This document shows positions 1 through 7,312 of a stretch of DNA of 15,079 nt, piece after piece (the stretch's first letter is position 1; each line of letters starts with the position of its first letter). The notes beneath the pieces are model-generated. The model had not been told where the DNA came from and searched no databases. It saw nothing but the letters and a program-made list of their open reading frames with translations. The translations under genes were made by a program, and so were the position numbers. This stretch comes from an uncultured Clostridium sp. (lineage in GTDB: Bacteria; Bacillota; Clostridia; Lachnospirales; Lachnospiraceae): the NCBI GenBank assembly GCA_937902905.1, contig CALELW010000007.1:1-15079 (forward strand), given 5' to 3'.

Positions 1-300
1 AATGAAAGCAGCGGTGCTCAGCTAATTCGTCTTTCTAAGAAAGATAGGGAATCCTACCAATTTTCAAAATATAATATTTACATAACAGGAGTGAGTTTGA
101 AAATTGAGGATGCCTTACTTGTTGATGCGGATGCCGTATATGAGGAAACGGAGAATGAGGAAATTAAGAATTTTGTTTATCTTGTAGAAAACGGCAAATT
201 ACATAAACGCTATATTGTAAGTAACTATAAACAGGAAAAAACATATTTGGTGAATCAGGGTCTGGAAGAAGGCCAGACGCTGGCGATTGTATCAAAGTAG
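1..300 (+). CDS. HlyD/RND-type efflux adaptor (membrane fusion protein), C-terminal part
   Basis: The frame is open from the first base to a TAG at 298-300, giving 99 residues of a protein that begins before the window. An internal GTG at 91 is not needed as a start. The tail has the usual end of periplasmic adaptor proteins: a short beta-rich domain with V-D-A-D-A-V-Y (as in 'P-x-x-A-V'), F-V-Y-L-V-E-N-G-K, a K-R-Y-I-V strand, then G-L-E-E-G-Q-T-L-A-I-V. In this family the adaptor links a MacB/FtsX-type permease to the outside and is essential for export. The gene lies 19 bases before the permease and is probably co-transcribed with it. The assignment rests on the C-terminal pattern and the context; the hairpin and lipoyl domains are outside the window. 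Confidence 0.75.
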   Translation, partial: NESSGAQLIRLSKKDRESYQFSKYNIYITGVSLKIEDALLVDADAVYEETENEEIKNFVYLVENGKLHKRYIVSNYKQEKTYLVNQGLEEGQTLAIVSK

Positions 301-310
301 AAAGGAGAGG
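301..310 (+). promoter_or_regulatory. Ribosome-binding site of the permease gene
   Basis: AAAGGAGAGG lies directly after the adaptor stop codon and 9 bases before the ATG at 320. It supports that start and translation as part of the same mRNA. Confidence 0.7.
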
Positions 311-319
311 TAATTCGTT

Positions 320-3145
320 ATGATTCATTTTATCAAGCAGAAACTTCTCCATAAAAAATGGATGGTTGTAAGTCTTTTGATTGGTAATATTTTATTGATT
401 GCCATTGCTTGCAGCAATCCAATGTATCAGGGAGCAGCACTGCAGAAAACATTGTCCTCAAAACTGGATGAGTATATTCAAAAGGAAAATCAAAATCCGG
501 GTGTGATTTCTTTTGAGGCCAATATGAAAGGGCAGGATGGACAAGAAAAAGAATATCAGGGCATGAAGGAAGAGGCTGCCGGTGCGGCAGACCGCCTTGA
601 TGTGGAACAAAGTCATTTTGTGACATATAACCAGTCCTCAAAAACCAGAGGACATTATGTAGGAACCCGCAACAAAGATGACATGACAAAGACAATTAAA
701 ATCAGCAGTTTGTCAGAACTGGAGAAACACAGCACGATGCTGTCAGGGAAAATGTATCAGGATAAAGCGGGTGCAGATGGTGCATTGGAGGCAATTATTT
801 CCCAGAAATGTATGAGCAAATTAGATATTATGGTGGGCGACATCATTGAACTTAACCGCTTTATGGATGCTAAGGGAAATGCCATCCGGGTAAAAATTGT
901 TGGTGTATTTACAAATAAGGAGGCAGAAGATACCTACTGGGTACAGTCTCCATCCGATTATTATATGGATTTGTTTATTTCACCTAAAGTATTTGAAAGT
1001 AATTTTATAAACTTAAAGAAGCAATCCTTTGTAATGGCTACCACATGGTCGTTGGTTTTCGATTACAAAGAATTGGCTGCTGAGCAGATTGATTCATTCG
1101 TAAGTGAAACGGAAGACATGATGCAGGAGACATCGGATGCATATAACTGTAAAATTGATGAGCCGGCTTACTTAGCGGTTCTACGTGAATATCAGACTTC
1201 TGCAAAGAAAGTGCGCACAACGCTTCTTATTTTGCAGTTCCCGGTACTGGCACTTTTGCTGGCTTTCATTTTTATGATTTCCAGACAGATGTTAGACTTG
1301 GAGCAAAATGAAATTGCCTTGCTAAAAAGCCGTGGTTCGAGTAAGAAACAAATTATACTGATTTATTTTTTACAGTCCGTTATTTTATCAGTGATGAGTG
1401 CCGTTGTGGGACTGCCGCTTGGCTATTTCCTATGTAAAGCACTAGGCTCAACGAATGGATTTTTGGAATTTATTCAAAGAAAAGCATTACATATCACACT
1501 TGGTACTTCGGTGTTTTTGTATATGCTTGGTGCGATGCTTATATCGATTGCTTTCATGGTGTTACCGGTTTTCCGCGATGCCAATGTTACGATTGTTAAT
1601 GTAAAAAGAAATAAAAACAAAAAGCATAAAAACATTTTCCAGAGAGTGTATATGGATGTGATTCTGCTCGTGATTTCTCTGTATGGTCTGTATAATTTTA
1701 CGGAGCAGAAGGAAAGTCTTATGACGCAGATGTTAGAAGGAGAATCGTTAGACCCATTTTTGTTTATTTGTTCTTCGCTGTTTATCATCAGTGCCAGTCT
1801 GGTAGCACTGCGCATCCAGCCGCTTTTGATTAAACTTGTTTACCTGATTGGGAGAAAACGCTGGAAACCGGCATTTTTTGCTTCGTTTTTACAGATTTTG
1901 AGAACGAAGGGAAAACAGAGTTTTATGATGGTCTTTTTGATGCTGACGGTTGCACTTGGTATTTTTAATGCAACGGTTGCGCGGACGATTCTTTCCAACT
2001 CGGAGAGTAATATCCGGTATGAGACGGGAGCGACGCTTGTTCTCAAAGAGCAGTGGGAGAGCAATGAAGCGTTCCTTGCAGATAACCCGGATATGGAAGT
2101 GTCTTATACGGAACCGGATTTTTCGACCTATGAGAGCATGAAAGGTGTAAAACATGCAACGAAAGTTTACTGTGAGGATGAGATTTCTACATCGCTTGGC
2201 AAAAAGATGAGTGATAATGAAACCGCAACTTCATTGATGGCAATTGACACGAAAAATTTTGGTTTGACGGTGAGTGATTTTGATTCGACGCTTTTGCCGA
2301 CACATTTGAACAACTATTTGAATGCGATGGCGGATAATCCGGATGCCATTCTTCTGAGCATGAATTTTCAGAAAAAAATGGGCGTCAAACTGGGAGATAA
2401 AGTGACCTATACGACAAAAGATAAAAAAGAAATGACAGGAGTTGTGTATGGGTTCTTTGACTATTTTCCAAGTTACGTGAAGCAGACGCATGAACTGAAT
2501 CAGCAGGATACGCTTGTAACAACGGATCATTATCTGATTGTTGCCAATCTGGCGCCGGTTCAGCAGACACTTGGCGTGAAGCCATATCAGGTATGGATTC
2601 AGACTAACGGTTCTTCGAAATTTATTTACGATTATGCGAAGAAAAACGGCATCGAATATACGGTGTTTGAGGATGTGGCATCCAAACTGGTAGACGTGAA
2701 AAACGATGCACTGTTCCAAGGAACCAATGGTATTTTGACGATGAGCTTTATTATCATCTTGATTTTGTGCAGTACCGGATTTTTGATTTACTGGATTTTG
2801 TCAATCCGGCAGAGGGAATTGCTTTTTGGCGTGTTCCGTGCGATGGGTATGACAAAGAAAGAGATTATTCAGATGTTGATTAATGAACAGATTTTTAGTT
2901 CCGGAATATCGATTTTGATTGGTGCCGGACTTGGTGTTTTATCATCTGTTCTGTTTGTACCATTGGTGCAGATTTTCTATGCCTCGACAGACCAGACGGT
3001 ACCGTTAGAAGTGGTGTTTAAGGCACTTGATATGGTTCGTCTCTTTAGTGTCATTGGCATTGTAATTGTAATCTGCATGGTAGTTCTTGGTAAACTGATT
3101 AGTAAGATTAATATTTCTCAGGCGTTGAAGCTTGGTGAAGACTAG
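320..3145 (+). CDS. Duplicated FtsX/MacB-type ABC transporter permease
   Basis: This 941-residue membrane protein probably forms the whole transmembrane part of an export ABC transporter. Hydrophobic segments are seen at about residues 13-33, 301-325, 346-372, 394-417, 443-461, 478-497, 534-556, 804-828, 858-887 and 905-927. Two large extracytoplasmic domains lie at about 34-300 and 557-803. This is two copies of the FtsX plan (one helix, outer domain, three helices) joined by two extra helices. FtsX-type boundary motifs are visible in both halves: 'EIALLKSRGSSKKQI' near 333-347 and 'LFGVFRAMGMTKKEI' near 834-848. MacB-like permeases are usually 350-650 residues and dimerise; this one would be a pseudo-dimer. 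It is followed after 12 bases by an ATPase gene. The substrate cannot be told; peptides, lipids or drugs are typical for the family. Confidence 0.88.
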   Translation: MIHFIKQKLLHKKWMVVSLLIGNILLIAIACSNPMYQGAALQKTLSSKLDEYIQKENQNPGVISFEANMKGQDGQEKEYQGMKEEAAGAADRLDVEQSHFVTYNQSSKTRGHYVGTRNKDDMTKTIKISSLSELEKHSTMLSGKMYQDKAGADGALEAIISQKCMSKLDIMVGDIIELNRFMDAKGNAIRVKIVGVFTNKEAEDTYWVQSPSDYYMDLFISPKVFESNFINLKKQSFVMATTWSLVFDYKELAAEQIDSFVSETEDMMQETSDAYNCKIDEPAYLAVLREYQTSAKKVRTTLLILQFPVLALLLAFIFMISRQMLDLEQNEIALLKSRGSSKKQIILIYFLQSVILSVMSAVVGLPLGYFLCKALGSTNGFLEFIQRKALHITLGTSVFLYMLGAMLISIAFMVLPVFRDANVTIVNVKRNKNKKHKNIFQRVYMDVILLVISLYGLYNFTEQKESLMTQMLEGESLDPFLFICSSLFIISASLVALRIQPLLIKLVYLIGRKRWKPAFFASFLQILRTKGKQSFMMVFLMLTVALGIFNATVARTILSNSESNIRYETGATLVLKEQWESNEAFLADNPDMEVSYTEPDFSTYESMKGVKHATKVYCEDEISTSLGKKMSDNETATSLMAIDTKNFGLTVSDFDSTLLPTHLNNYLNAMADNPDAILLSMNFQKKMGVKLGDKVTYTTKDKKEMTGVVYGFFDYFPSYVKQTHELNQQDTLVTTDHYLIVANLAPVQQTLGVKPYQVWIQTNGSSKFIYDYAKKNGIEYTVFEDVASKLVDVKNDALFQGTNGILTMSFIIILILCSTGFLIYWILSIRQRELLFGVFRAMGMTKKEIIQMLINEQIFSSGISILIGAGLGVLSSVLFVPLVQIFYASTDQTVPLEVVFKALDMVRLFSVIGIVIVICMVVLGKLISKINISQALKLGED

Positions 3146-3157
3146 GGAGGTGTCAGA

Positions 3158-3838
3158 ATGGAAAATATGATAGAAACCAAAGATGTGATTCAAAGTTTTC
3201 CGATTGCCGGCGGCAAGGAACTTGTGGTTTTGAAAAACATTAACATTCAGATTCCGACTGGGAAACTTACGATGCTCAGAGGACGTTCCGGATCCGGTAA
3301 AACGACGCTGATGAATCTTTTGAGCGCACTGGATTACCCCAAAAGCGGTGAAATTTTGTTTGAAGGAAAACCAATTCAAAATTTATCGGAACATGACAGG
3401 GAGCAGATGCGAAAAACGCAGATTGGATTTGTTTTTCAGTCGGTGGCACTGATTCCGATGATGACCGCCTACGAAAATGTCGAGTTTGTTCTCAGACTGG
3501 CCGGATACAAAGGTGACAGGAGAAAGCGGACGGAAGAATGTCTGAAATTAGTTGGTCTCGGAAGCCGTATGCATCATATGCCGCAGGAGCTTTCCGGCGG
3601 TGAGCAGCAGCGAGTTGCGATTGCGCGCGCAATTGCACATGAACCAAAGATTATTTTTGCTGATGAGCCAACGGCGGAGCTTGACAGTAACACAGGGCTT
3701 CAGGTGATGAAGATTTTTAAGGAACTGATTGAAAAACAGGGAGTAACCATTGTAATGACGACGCATGATACCGGATTAATGGAGATTGCTGATTGCATCT
3801 ATCATATTGAGGATGGAGAGATTGCCGATGAAGATTAA
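3158..3838 (+). CDS. ABC transporter ATP-binding protein (MacB/LolD type), first of two
   Basis: This 226-residue ATPase should power the permease upstream. All nucleotide-binding motifs are intact: Walker A G-R-S-G-S-G-K-T-T at 42-50, Q-loop Gln94, signature L-S-G-G-E-Q at 145-150, Walker B I-I-F-A-D-E-P-T at 165-172 with the catalytic Glu, and H-loop His203. The S-G-G-E-Q-Q-R signature and short length fit the MacB/LolD/FtsE family. The ATG follows GGGAGGTG with good spacing. The end overlaps the next ATPase gene by 11 bases, which suggests translational coupling. The reading as an ABC ATPase is firm; the pairing with the 941-residue permease is inferred from gene order. Confidence 0.93.
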   Translation: MENMIETKDVIQSFPIAGGKELVVLKNINIQIPTGKLTMLRGRSGSGKTTLMNLLSALDYPKSGEILFEGKPIQNLSEHDREQMRKTQIGFVFQSVALIPMMTAYENVEFVLRLAGYKGDRRKRTEECLKLVGLGSRMHHMPQELSGGEQQRVAIARAIAHEPKIIFADEPTAELDSNTGLQVMKIFKELIEKQGVTIVMTTHDTGLMEIADCIYHIEDGEIADED

Positions 3839-4829
3839 TTTAAAAGAAAAAATAAGCAAAGTAAAACAAATAAAAAATCCTGAATCTGCAATGGAAAATC
3901 CGGAACAGACAATGGATGTGCCGGACGATGTGATGATTGAGTGTGACAGTCTGGTTAAAATTTATAAGACCAAGGACATTGAAGTGCTCGCACTTCAGGG
4001 GCTGGATTTGACGGTGAAACGAGGAGAACTTATGGCAATCATCGGAAACAGCGGAAGTGGTAAGTCTACTTTTTTGAATATGATTGGTGGATTAGACCGG
4101 CCATCAGCGGGTAAACTGTATGTAGATGGAAAAAATTTATTTCAAATGACAGAAAATGAACTGGTTGAATATAAGAGAAGTACGGTTGGCTTTGTCTGGC
4201 AGAACAATGCGAGAAATCTTCTTCCTTACCTGACAGCATGGGAAAATGTAATGACACCGATGCTTTTTGTGGAGGGCAGAGAAAAGGCGGTTTCTGAGGA
4301 AGAAAAAAAGAAACGCGCACTGGAACTTTTAGAGCTGGTGGGGCTTGGCCATCGAAAAGACAGTAAATTAAGTCAGCTCTCCGGTGGTGAGCAGCAAAGA
4401 GTTGCGATTGCGATTGCCCTTGCCAATAATCCGAAACTGTTATTGGCGGATGAGCCGACCGGTGCCGTTGACCGAAAAACTGCGGATGACATTTTGGAAA
4501 TGTTCCGCAAATTGAATGAGCAGCTTGGACTTACGATTGTCATTGTAACGCATGATAAAGAATTAGCCAAAAAGGTAAACCGTGTTGTGTCCATCCGAGA
4601 TGGAAAAACAAGCAGTGAGCGTATTATGAAAAATGACTACCGCGAGCGCATGGAGCATTTGGATATAGACTGGCAGGAAGAAGAGACGCAGGAAGAGTTC
4701 GCTGTTCTTGACCGTGCCGGACGTGTGCAGATTCCAAGTGAGCTGTTAGAGCAGATGGGAATGGATGGAAATAAAGTAAAACTGGAACTTATTGACGGGA
4801 AAATCGTCATTGAAAAGCCGGAAGATTAG
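3828..4829 (+). CDS. ABC transporter ATP-binding protein with C-terminal AbrB-like tail
   Basis: This is a 333-residue second ATPase of the operon. I chose the ATG at 3828 because GGAGAG lies 7 bases before it; an ATG at 3786 in the same frame would add 14 residues but lies deep inside the previous gene. Residues 1-35 are a charged leader. The ATPase core has Walker A G-N-S-G-S-G-K-S-T at 73-81, Q-loop Gln125, signature L-S-G-G-E-Q-Q at 184-190, Walker B L-L-L-A-D-E-P-T at 204-211 and His242. After an acidic linker (about 279-290), residues 291-330 read like an AbrB/SpoVT swapped-hairpin unit: L-D-R-A-G-R-V-Q-I-P, then L-L-E-Q-M-G-M, K-V-K-L-E-L, D-G-K-I-V-I. MacB-type ATPases normally stop near residue 230-250, so the tail is an addition. 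Its role is unknown; dimerisation is more likely than DNA binding. Confidence 0.9.
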   Translation: MKINLKEKISKVKQIKNPESAMENPEQTMDVPDDVMIECDSLVKIYKTKDIEVLALQGLDLTVKRGELMAIIGNSGSGKSTFLNMIGGLDRPSAGKLYVDGKNLFQMTENELVEYKRSTVGFVWQNNARNLLPYLTAWENVMTPMLFVEGREKAVSEEEKKKRALELLELVGLGHRKDSKLSQLSGGEQQRVAIAIALANNPKLLLADEPTGAVDRKTADDILEMFRKLNEQLGLTIVIVTHDKELAKKVNRVVSIRDGKTSSERIMKNDYRERMEHLDIDWQEEETQEEFAVLDRAGRVQIPSELLEQMGMDGNKVKLELIDGKIVIEKPED

Positions 4830-4838
4830 TGCTATACT
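4810..4838 (+). promoter_or_regulatory. Promoter of the polysaccharide deacetylase gene
   Basis: TTGAAA (4810-4815) and TATACT (4833-4838) are separated by 17 bases, a near-consensus sigma-A promoter. It begins inside the last codons of the second ATPase gene, so the deacetylase can be transcribed without the exporter operon. Transcription would start near 4845. Confidence 0.65.
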
Positions 4839-4850
4839 AATGCTACATAG

Positions 4851-4871
4851 TGGGGGTGAGACTTGCTCCCA
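4851..4871 (+). promoter_or_regulatory. Stem-loop in the deacetylase 5' leader
   Basis: TGGGGGT (4851-4857) can pair with GCTCCCA (4865-4871), a 7-pair stem including two G-U pairs with a 7-base loop. It lies between the predicted transcript start and the ribosome-binding site GAGGTG (4876-4881). There is no T-run, so it is not a terminator. It may protect the mRNA 5' end; this is inference. Confidence 0.4.
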
Positions 4872-4886
4872 AAGTGAGGTGCTAAG

Positions 4887-5975
4887 ATGGATTACATGAA
4901 AGGCTATAATAATCGCAAGAGGCGAAGAAGAAGGGCGCGCAGCCGTTTTTTTAAAGACTCTGATAACTATATTGGAAACAGTTCATATTCAAGCAGAAGT
5001 AAATATCGAAGCAGTATGGGACAGGCAGTGTCAGGACGATGGATTGTCTGTCTTATTGCAGTAATTGTGGTGATTGCAGTAGTGGCGGTCTGTCTGGTTC
5101 AGGCAAAGATTGGTGATGGTGAACAGCCAAAAGGACAAGCCGTGGCAAGTGGAAGCGGTGTCACGGTAACACAGACGGCACAGGCAACGGCAGCGGTGAC
5201 AGCAACATCGATGACAGCAACAGCGGACAGTGCAAGTGCTGCGCCACAGCAGACAAAAGCTCCCGAAAAGGGACAGGCAACCTATGCGCCGGATGGAATT
5301 GCCAAAGAGATTGCAGCGGTTCCGACGCTTGCACCGCAGACCATTCCGACACCTGCACCAAAGATTCGCTCGAAAGCAGTTGCCTTATCATTTGATGATG
5401 GTCCAAGCACAGTAAATACACCAAAAGTGCTTGCTTTATTAAAACAGTATCAGGCTCATGCGACCTTTTTCGTGGTAGGAAACCGTGTGAAGGAAGGTGC
5501 TGAAGTTTTGAAACAGGAAGTGGCGCAGGGCTGTGAAATTGGAAACCATACATGGAATCATGCCAATTTAGCAAAACTGAGTATGAAAAAAGTGAATAAA
5601 CAGTACGATAAGACGGCAGATTTGGTGAAGAAATTAGTTGGTTACGACATTACACTGCTGCGCCCGCCATATGGTGCAATCAGTACGAAAATGCGAAAAA
5701 AATTAAAACACCCGATGATATTGTGGAACACCGATACTTTGGATTGGAAATCGAAAAATACAAAAGCCATCATGAAGGAAATGAAGAAAAATGTCAAAGA
5801 TGGTGACATTATTTTGATGCATGATATTCACCCGACTACCGTAGAGGCACTGAAGAAGGTACTGCCGTGGCTTGTTGAAAACGATTATGATATTTTGACG
5901 GTTTCTGAGCTTGCCAAGCGAAAAGGTGCTGTTATGCACAACGGAAAAGCATACGGCGGTTTCACCGGCAACTAA
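4887..5975 (+). CDS. Membrane-anchored polysaccharide deacetylase (NodB domain; PgdA-like)
   Basis: This 362-residue enzyme probably removes acetyl groups from N-acetylglucosamine in peptidoglycan or another wall glycan, on the outer face of the membrane. Residues 1-25 are cytoplasmic and strongly basic (KRRRRRAR), 51-73 form one membrane helix, and 85-160 are a Thr/Ala/Pro-rich linker. The NodB domain spans about 162-345 with all five motifs: L-S-F-D-D-G-P at 167-173 (catalytic and metal Asp170/171), H-T-W-N-H at 221-225 (metal histidines), R-P-P-Y-G at 259-263, W-N-T-D-T-L-D-W at 280-287, and I-L-M-H-D at 309-313 (His312). It should therefore be active as a metal-dependent deacetylase. The family often gives lysozyme resistance. 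The ATG follows GAGGTG. The last 14 bases overlap a gene on the other strand. Confidence 0.92.
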   Translation: MDYMKGYNNRKRRRRRARSRFFKDSDNYIGNSSYSSRSKYRSSMGQAVSGRWIVCLIAVIVVIAVVAVCLVQAKIGDGEQPKGQAVASGSGVTVTQTAQATAAVTATSMTATADSASAAPQQTKAPEKGQATYAPDGIAKEIAAVPTLAPQTIPTPAPKIRSKAVALSFDDGPSTVNTPKVLALLKQYQAHATFFVVGNRVKEGAEVLKQEVAQGCEIGNHTWNHANLAKLSMKKVNKQYDKTADLVKKLVGYDITLLRPPYGAISTKMRKKLKHPMILWNTDTLDWKSKNTKAIMKEMKKNVKDGDIILMHDIHPTTVEALKKVLPWLVENDYDILTVSELAKRKGAVMHNGKAYGGFTGN

Positions 5976-6300
5976 GTTTGTCATAGTATTCGTATAGTTT
6001 CTGTACACCGTTTTCTAAGCAGTAGTAGTGAAAGATGTATGGAATTAAAAGCACAAGAAATAATACATCCAGTGCTAGAAGTACCGGCTGCTTTGGAAGA
6101 AGCAGGCTGACGAATAAACTCAGTATCGTGAGCAGTGCAAAAAGCGCCGTCACGATTAAGTGAATCAGGCGTTCGTGCTGAAAAAATTGAATTTGAATGA
6201 GCAATTGCTCTTGCTCCCTGGCTGCCTCTGCGGTGGTCAGGGGTTTTTTTGTTGTTAATGTTTCGTAGTAGTTCAGATAAAACTGTAAGCGTTTTTTCAT
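5962..6300 (-). CDS. Small two-helix membrane protein, unknown function
   Basis: A 112-residue protein I do not recognise. Residues 1-45 are polar and charged, with a helical Glu/Gln-rich stretch. Two hydrophobic segments at about 46-68 and 72-92 form a helical hairpin. The end, about 93-112, is Tyr-rich and polar. Its reality is supported by an AGGAGG site (plus-strand complement at 6309-6314) correctly spaced before the ATG at 6300, and by a protein-like hydrophobicity pattern. It converges with the deacetylase gene and the two overlap by 14 bases, so simultaneous transcription would give antisense mRNA. I saw no clear promoter for it upstream. Confidence 0.75.
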   Translation of the reverse strand: MKKRLQFYLNYYETLTTKKPLTTAEAAREQEQLLIQIQFFQHERLIHLIVTALFALLTILSLFVSLLLPKQPVLLALDVLFLVLLIPYIFHYYCLENGVQKLYEYYDKLSCR

Positions 6301-6379
6301 AGTGGCATCCTCCTGAGTGTTTTTTTGTTAGGTTTATTTTAATTCAAATGGTGTGCGGATAATCTGTGCTGGAATTTGG

Positions 6380-6408
6380 TTGACATGAGTTATCAATGAT
6401 GTTATATT
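6380..6408 (+). promoter_or_regulatory. Promoter of the leader peptide / GNAT transcript
   Basis: A perfect TTGACA (6380-6385) is followed after 17 bases by TATATT (6403-6408). Transcription would start near 6415, just before the leader peptide ribosome-binding site, and about 250 bases before the acetyltransferase gene. Confidence 0.8.
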
Positions 6409-6433
6409 AACAAAAAAACGAGGAGAGGACAAC

Positions 6434-6496
6434 ATGAATCAGAACTTATATTCAAGATGTTATATGTACATGTATTGCGGACATACACAGTTATAA
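6434..6496 (+). CDS. Leader peptide of the GNAT attenuator (20 aa)
   Basis: A short gene with AGGAG (6421-6425) 8 bases before its ATG, directly behind a strong promoter. It encodes 20 residues, unusually rich in Tyr and Met (four Tyr, three internal/initial Met, with the core Y-M-Y-M-Y-C) and ending G-H-T-Q-L. Its last four codons and stop lie inside the 5' arm of an RNA hairpin (6485-6495 with 6521-6530). Ribosome position would therefore decide which downstream structure forms. This is the layout of regulatory leader peptides for antibiotic-resistance genes in Firmicutes. The peptide itself has no evident independent function. Confidence 0.7.
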   Translation: MNQNLYSRCYMYMYCGHTQL

Positions 6497-6641
6497 ACAT
6501 GCAGGGTAAATGCATTAGGTTATAACGTGTAGGTCTTTTAGTCTAGTGCATAAAACCAGAATATAAGAGAAGATTTTACATATTGCATCTTATTCGATTG
6601 GTGATATCGCACTAGACATTGTATTGGTTGGTGCGATTTTT
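6485..6641 (+). promoter_or_regulatory. Transcription attenuator with antiterminator, upstream of the GNAT gene
   Basis: Three pairings can be read. First hairpin: ACAC(A)GTTATA at 6485-6495 pairs with TATAACGTGT at 6521-6530, ten pairs with one bulged A, with a nested ATGCA/TGCAT hairpin (6499-6503 and 6511-6515). Terminator: ATCGCAC (6606-6612) pairs with GTGCGAT (6631-6637), followed by TTTTTAT. Antiterminator: GTCTAGTGC (6541-6549) pairs perfectly with GCACTAGAC (6609-6617). The last two share GCAC and exclude each other. A further ATAAGA/TCTTAT pair (6563-6568, 6588-6593) fills the interval. Conditional read-through into the acetyltransferase is the natural reading; the inducer is unknown. 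Confidence 0.75.
6606..6641 (+). terminator. Conditional intrinsic terminator before the GNAT gene
   Basis: A 7-pair stem ATCGCAC/GTGCGAT with an 18-base loop is followed by a T-run starting at 6637. It would stop the leader transcript about 25 bases before the acetyltransferase start codon unless the antiterminator forms. Confidence 0.75.
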
Positions 6642-6667
6642 ATATTTACAAGAAAGAGGTGCAGAAA

Positions 6668-7189
6668 ATGAACGATTTAATCAAAAATTCGACATCGGTT
6701 GATTATGTTAAGACTAGAAGATTTAAAAAAGAGGACGTTAAAGAAGTCAGAAATCTTATTGTCAGGAATTTCTTGGAGATTAACAGTAAAGATTATGGAT
6801 TATCGGCGATGGAGACGCTTGCAAAGGTTTATGATGAAGAAAAGGTTTTAAATGTGGCAAGTTATGCGCATATGTACGTTTTTGAATTTGGAGAAAAAAT
6901 TGTTGGAACAGGTTCTATGTCAAGTTTTTGGGGGAGTGAAACAGAAAGCATACTTCTGTGTGTTTTTGTTCTTCCGGAATTTCATGGAAAAGGTATTGGA
7001 AGCAAAATTATAAGTACATTGGAACAGGATGAGTTTTATGTAAGAGCAAACCGAATTGAGATACCGGCATCCATTACGGCAACAGAATTTTATAGGAAAT
7101 TTGGATATGATTATAAGGATGGTGTTAAGAAATTGGATGATGAGCATCATTACAGATTGGAAAAATTTAAGGAGGCGGAATTGAAATAG
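6668..7189 (+). CDS. GNAT-family N-acetyltransferase
   Basis: A 173-residue acetyl-CoA-dependent acetyltransferase. I chose ATG 6668 because AGAGG (6655-6659) lies 8 bases before it; a GTG at 6659 in frame would put the ribosome site too close. The GNAT core is clear. Motif A is at about 97-119, with the acetyl-CoA pyrophosphate loop H-G-K-G-I-G at 106-111 after the strand L-L-C-V-F-V-L-P. Motif B near the end has A-T-E-F-Y-R-K-F-G-Y at 138-147. The substrate cannot be named. The inducible leader upstream suggests a resistance-like or stress role, perhaps acting on an antibiotic or other small amine, but this is inference. The gene is AT-rich compared with its neighbours. Confidence 0.88.
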   Translation: MNDLIKNSTSVDYVKTRRFKKEDVKEVRNLIVRNFLEINSKDYGLSAMETLAKVYDEEKVLNVASYAHMYVFEFGEKIVGTGSMSSFWGSETESILLCVFVLPEFHGKGIGSKIISTLEQDEFYVRANRIEIPASITATEFYRKFGYDYKDGVKKLDDEHHYRLEKFKEAELK

Positions 7190-7277
7190 CAATATAGAAT
7201 TGATAATTTATTTATTGCTAGGGTAAAGTTCTTTGAGGAAAAAGAAGATGTTGAAAATAACATGTGTTGGTTTTTGG
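7190..7277 (+). other. Short non-coding gap after the GNAT gene
   Basis: AGCAATA (7188-7194, overlapping the GNAT stop) can pair with TATTGCT (7213-7219) across an 18-base loop. No T-run follows, so this is at best a weak terminator for the GNAT mRNA. I see no gene here. Confidence 0.3.
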
Positions 7278-7306
7278 TTGACTTTTGGTTTGATAGGGTA
7301 TATTAT
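7278..7306 (+). promoter_or_regulatory. Promoter of the 236-nt ncRNA
   Basis: TTGACT (7278-7283), 17-base spacer, TATTAT (7301-7306). The predicted start is near 7313. No ribosome-bound open frame follows. Confidence 0.7.
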
Positions 7307-7312
7307 AAGACA

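Noticed and set aside
6485..6660. T-box or metabolite riboswitch before the GNAT gene
   Set aside because: There is no T-box antiterminator core and no recognisable riboswitch motif. The translated 20-codon frame overlapping the first hairpin fits a leader-peptide attenuator better.
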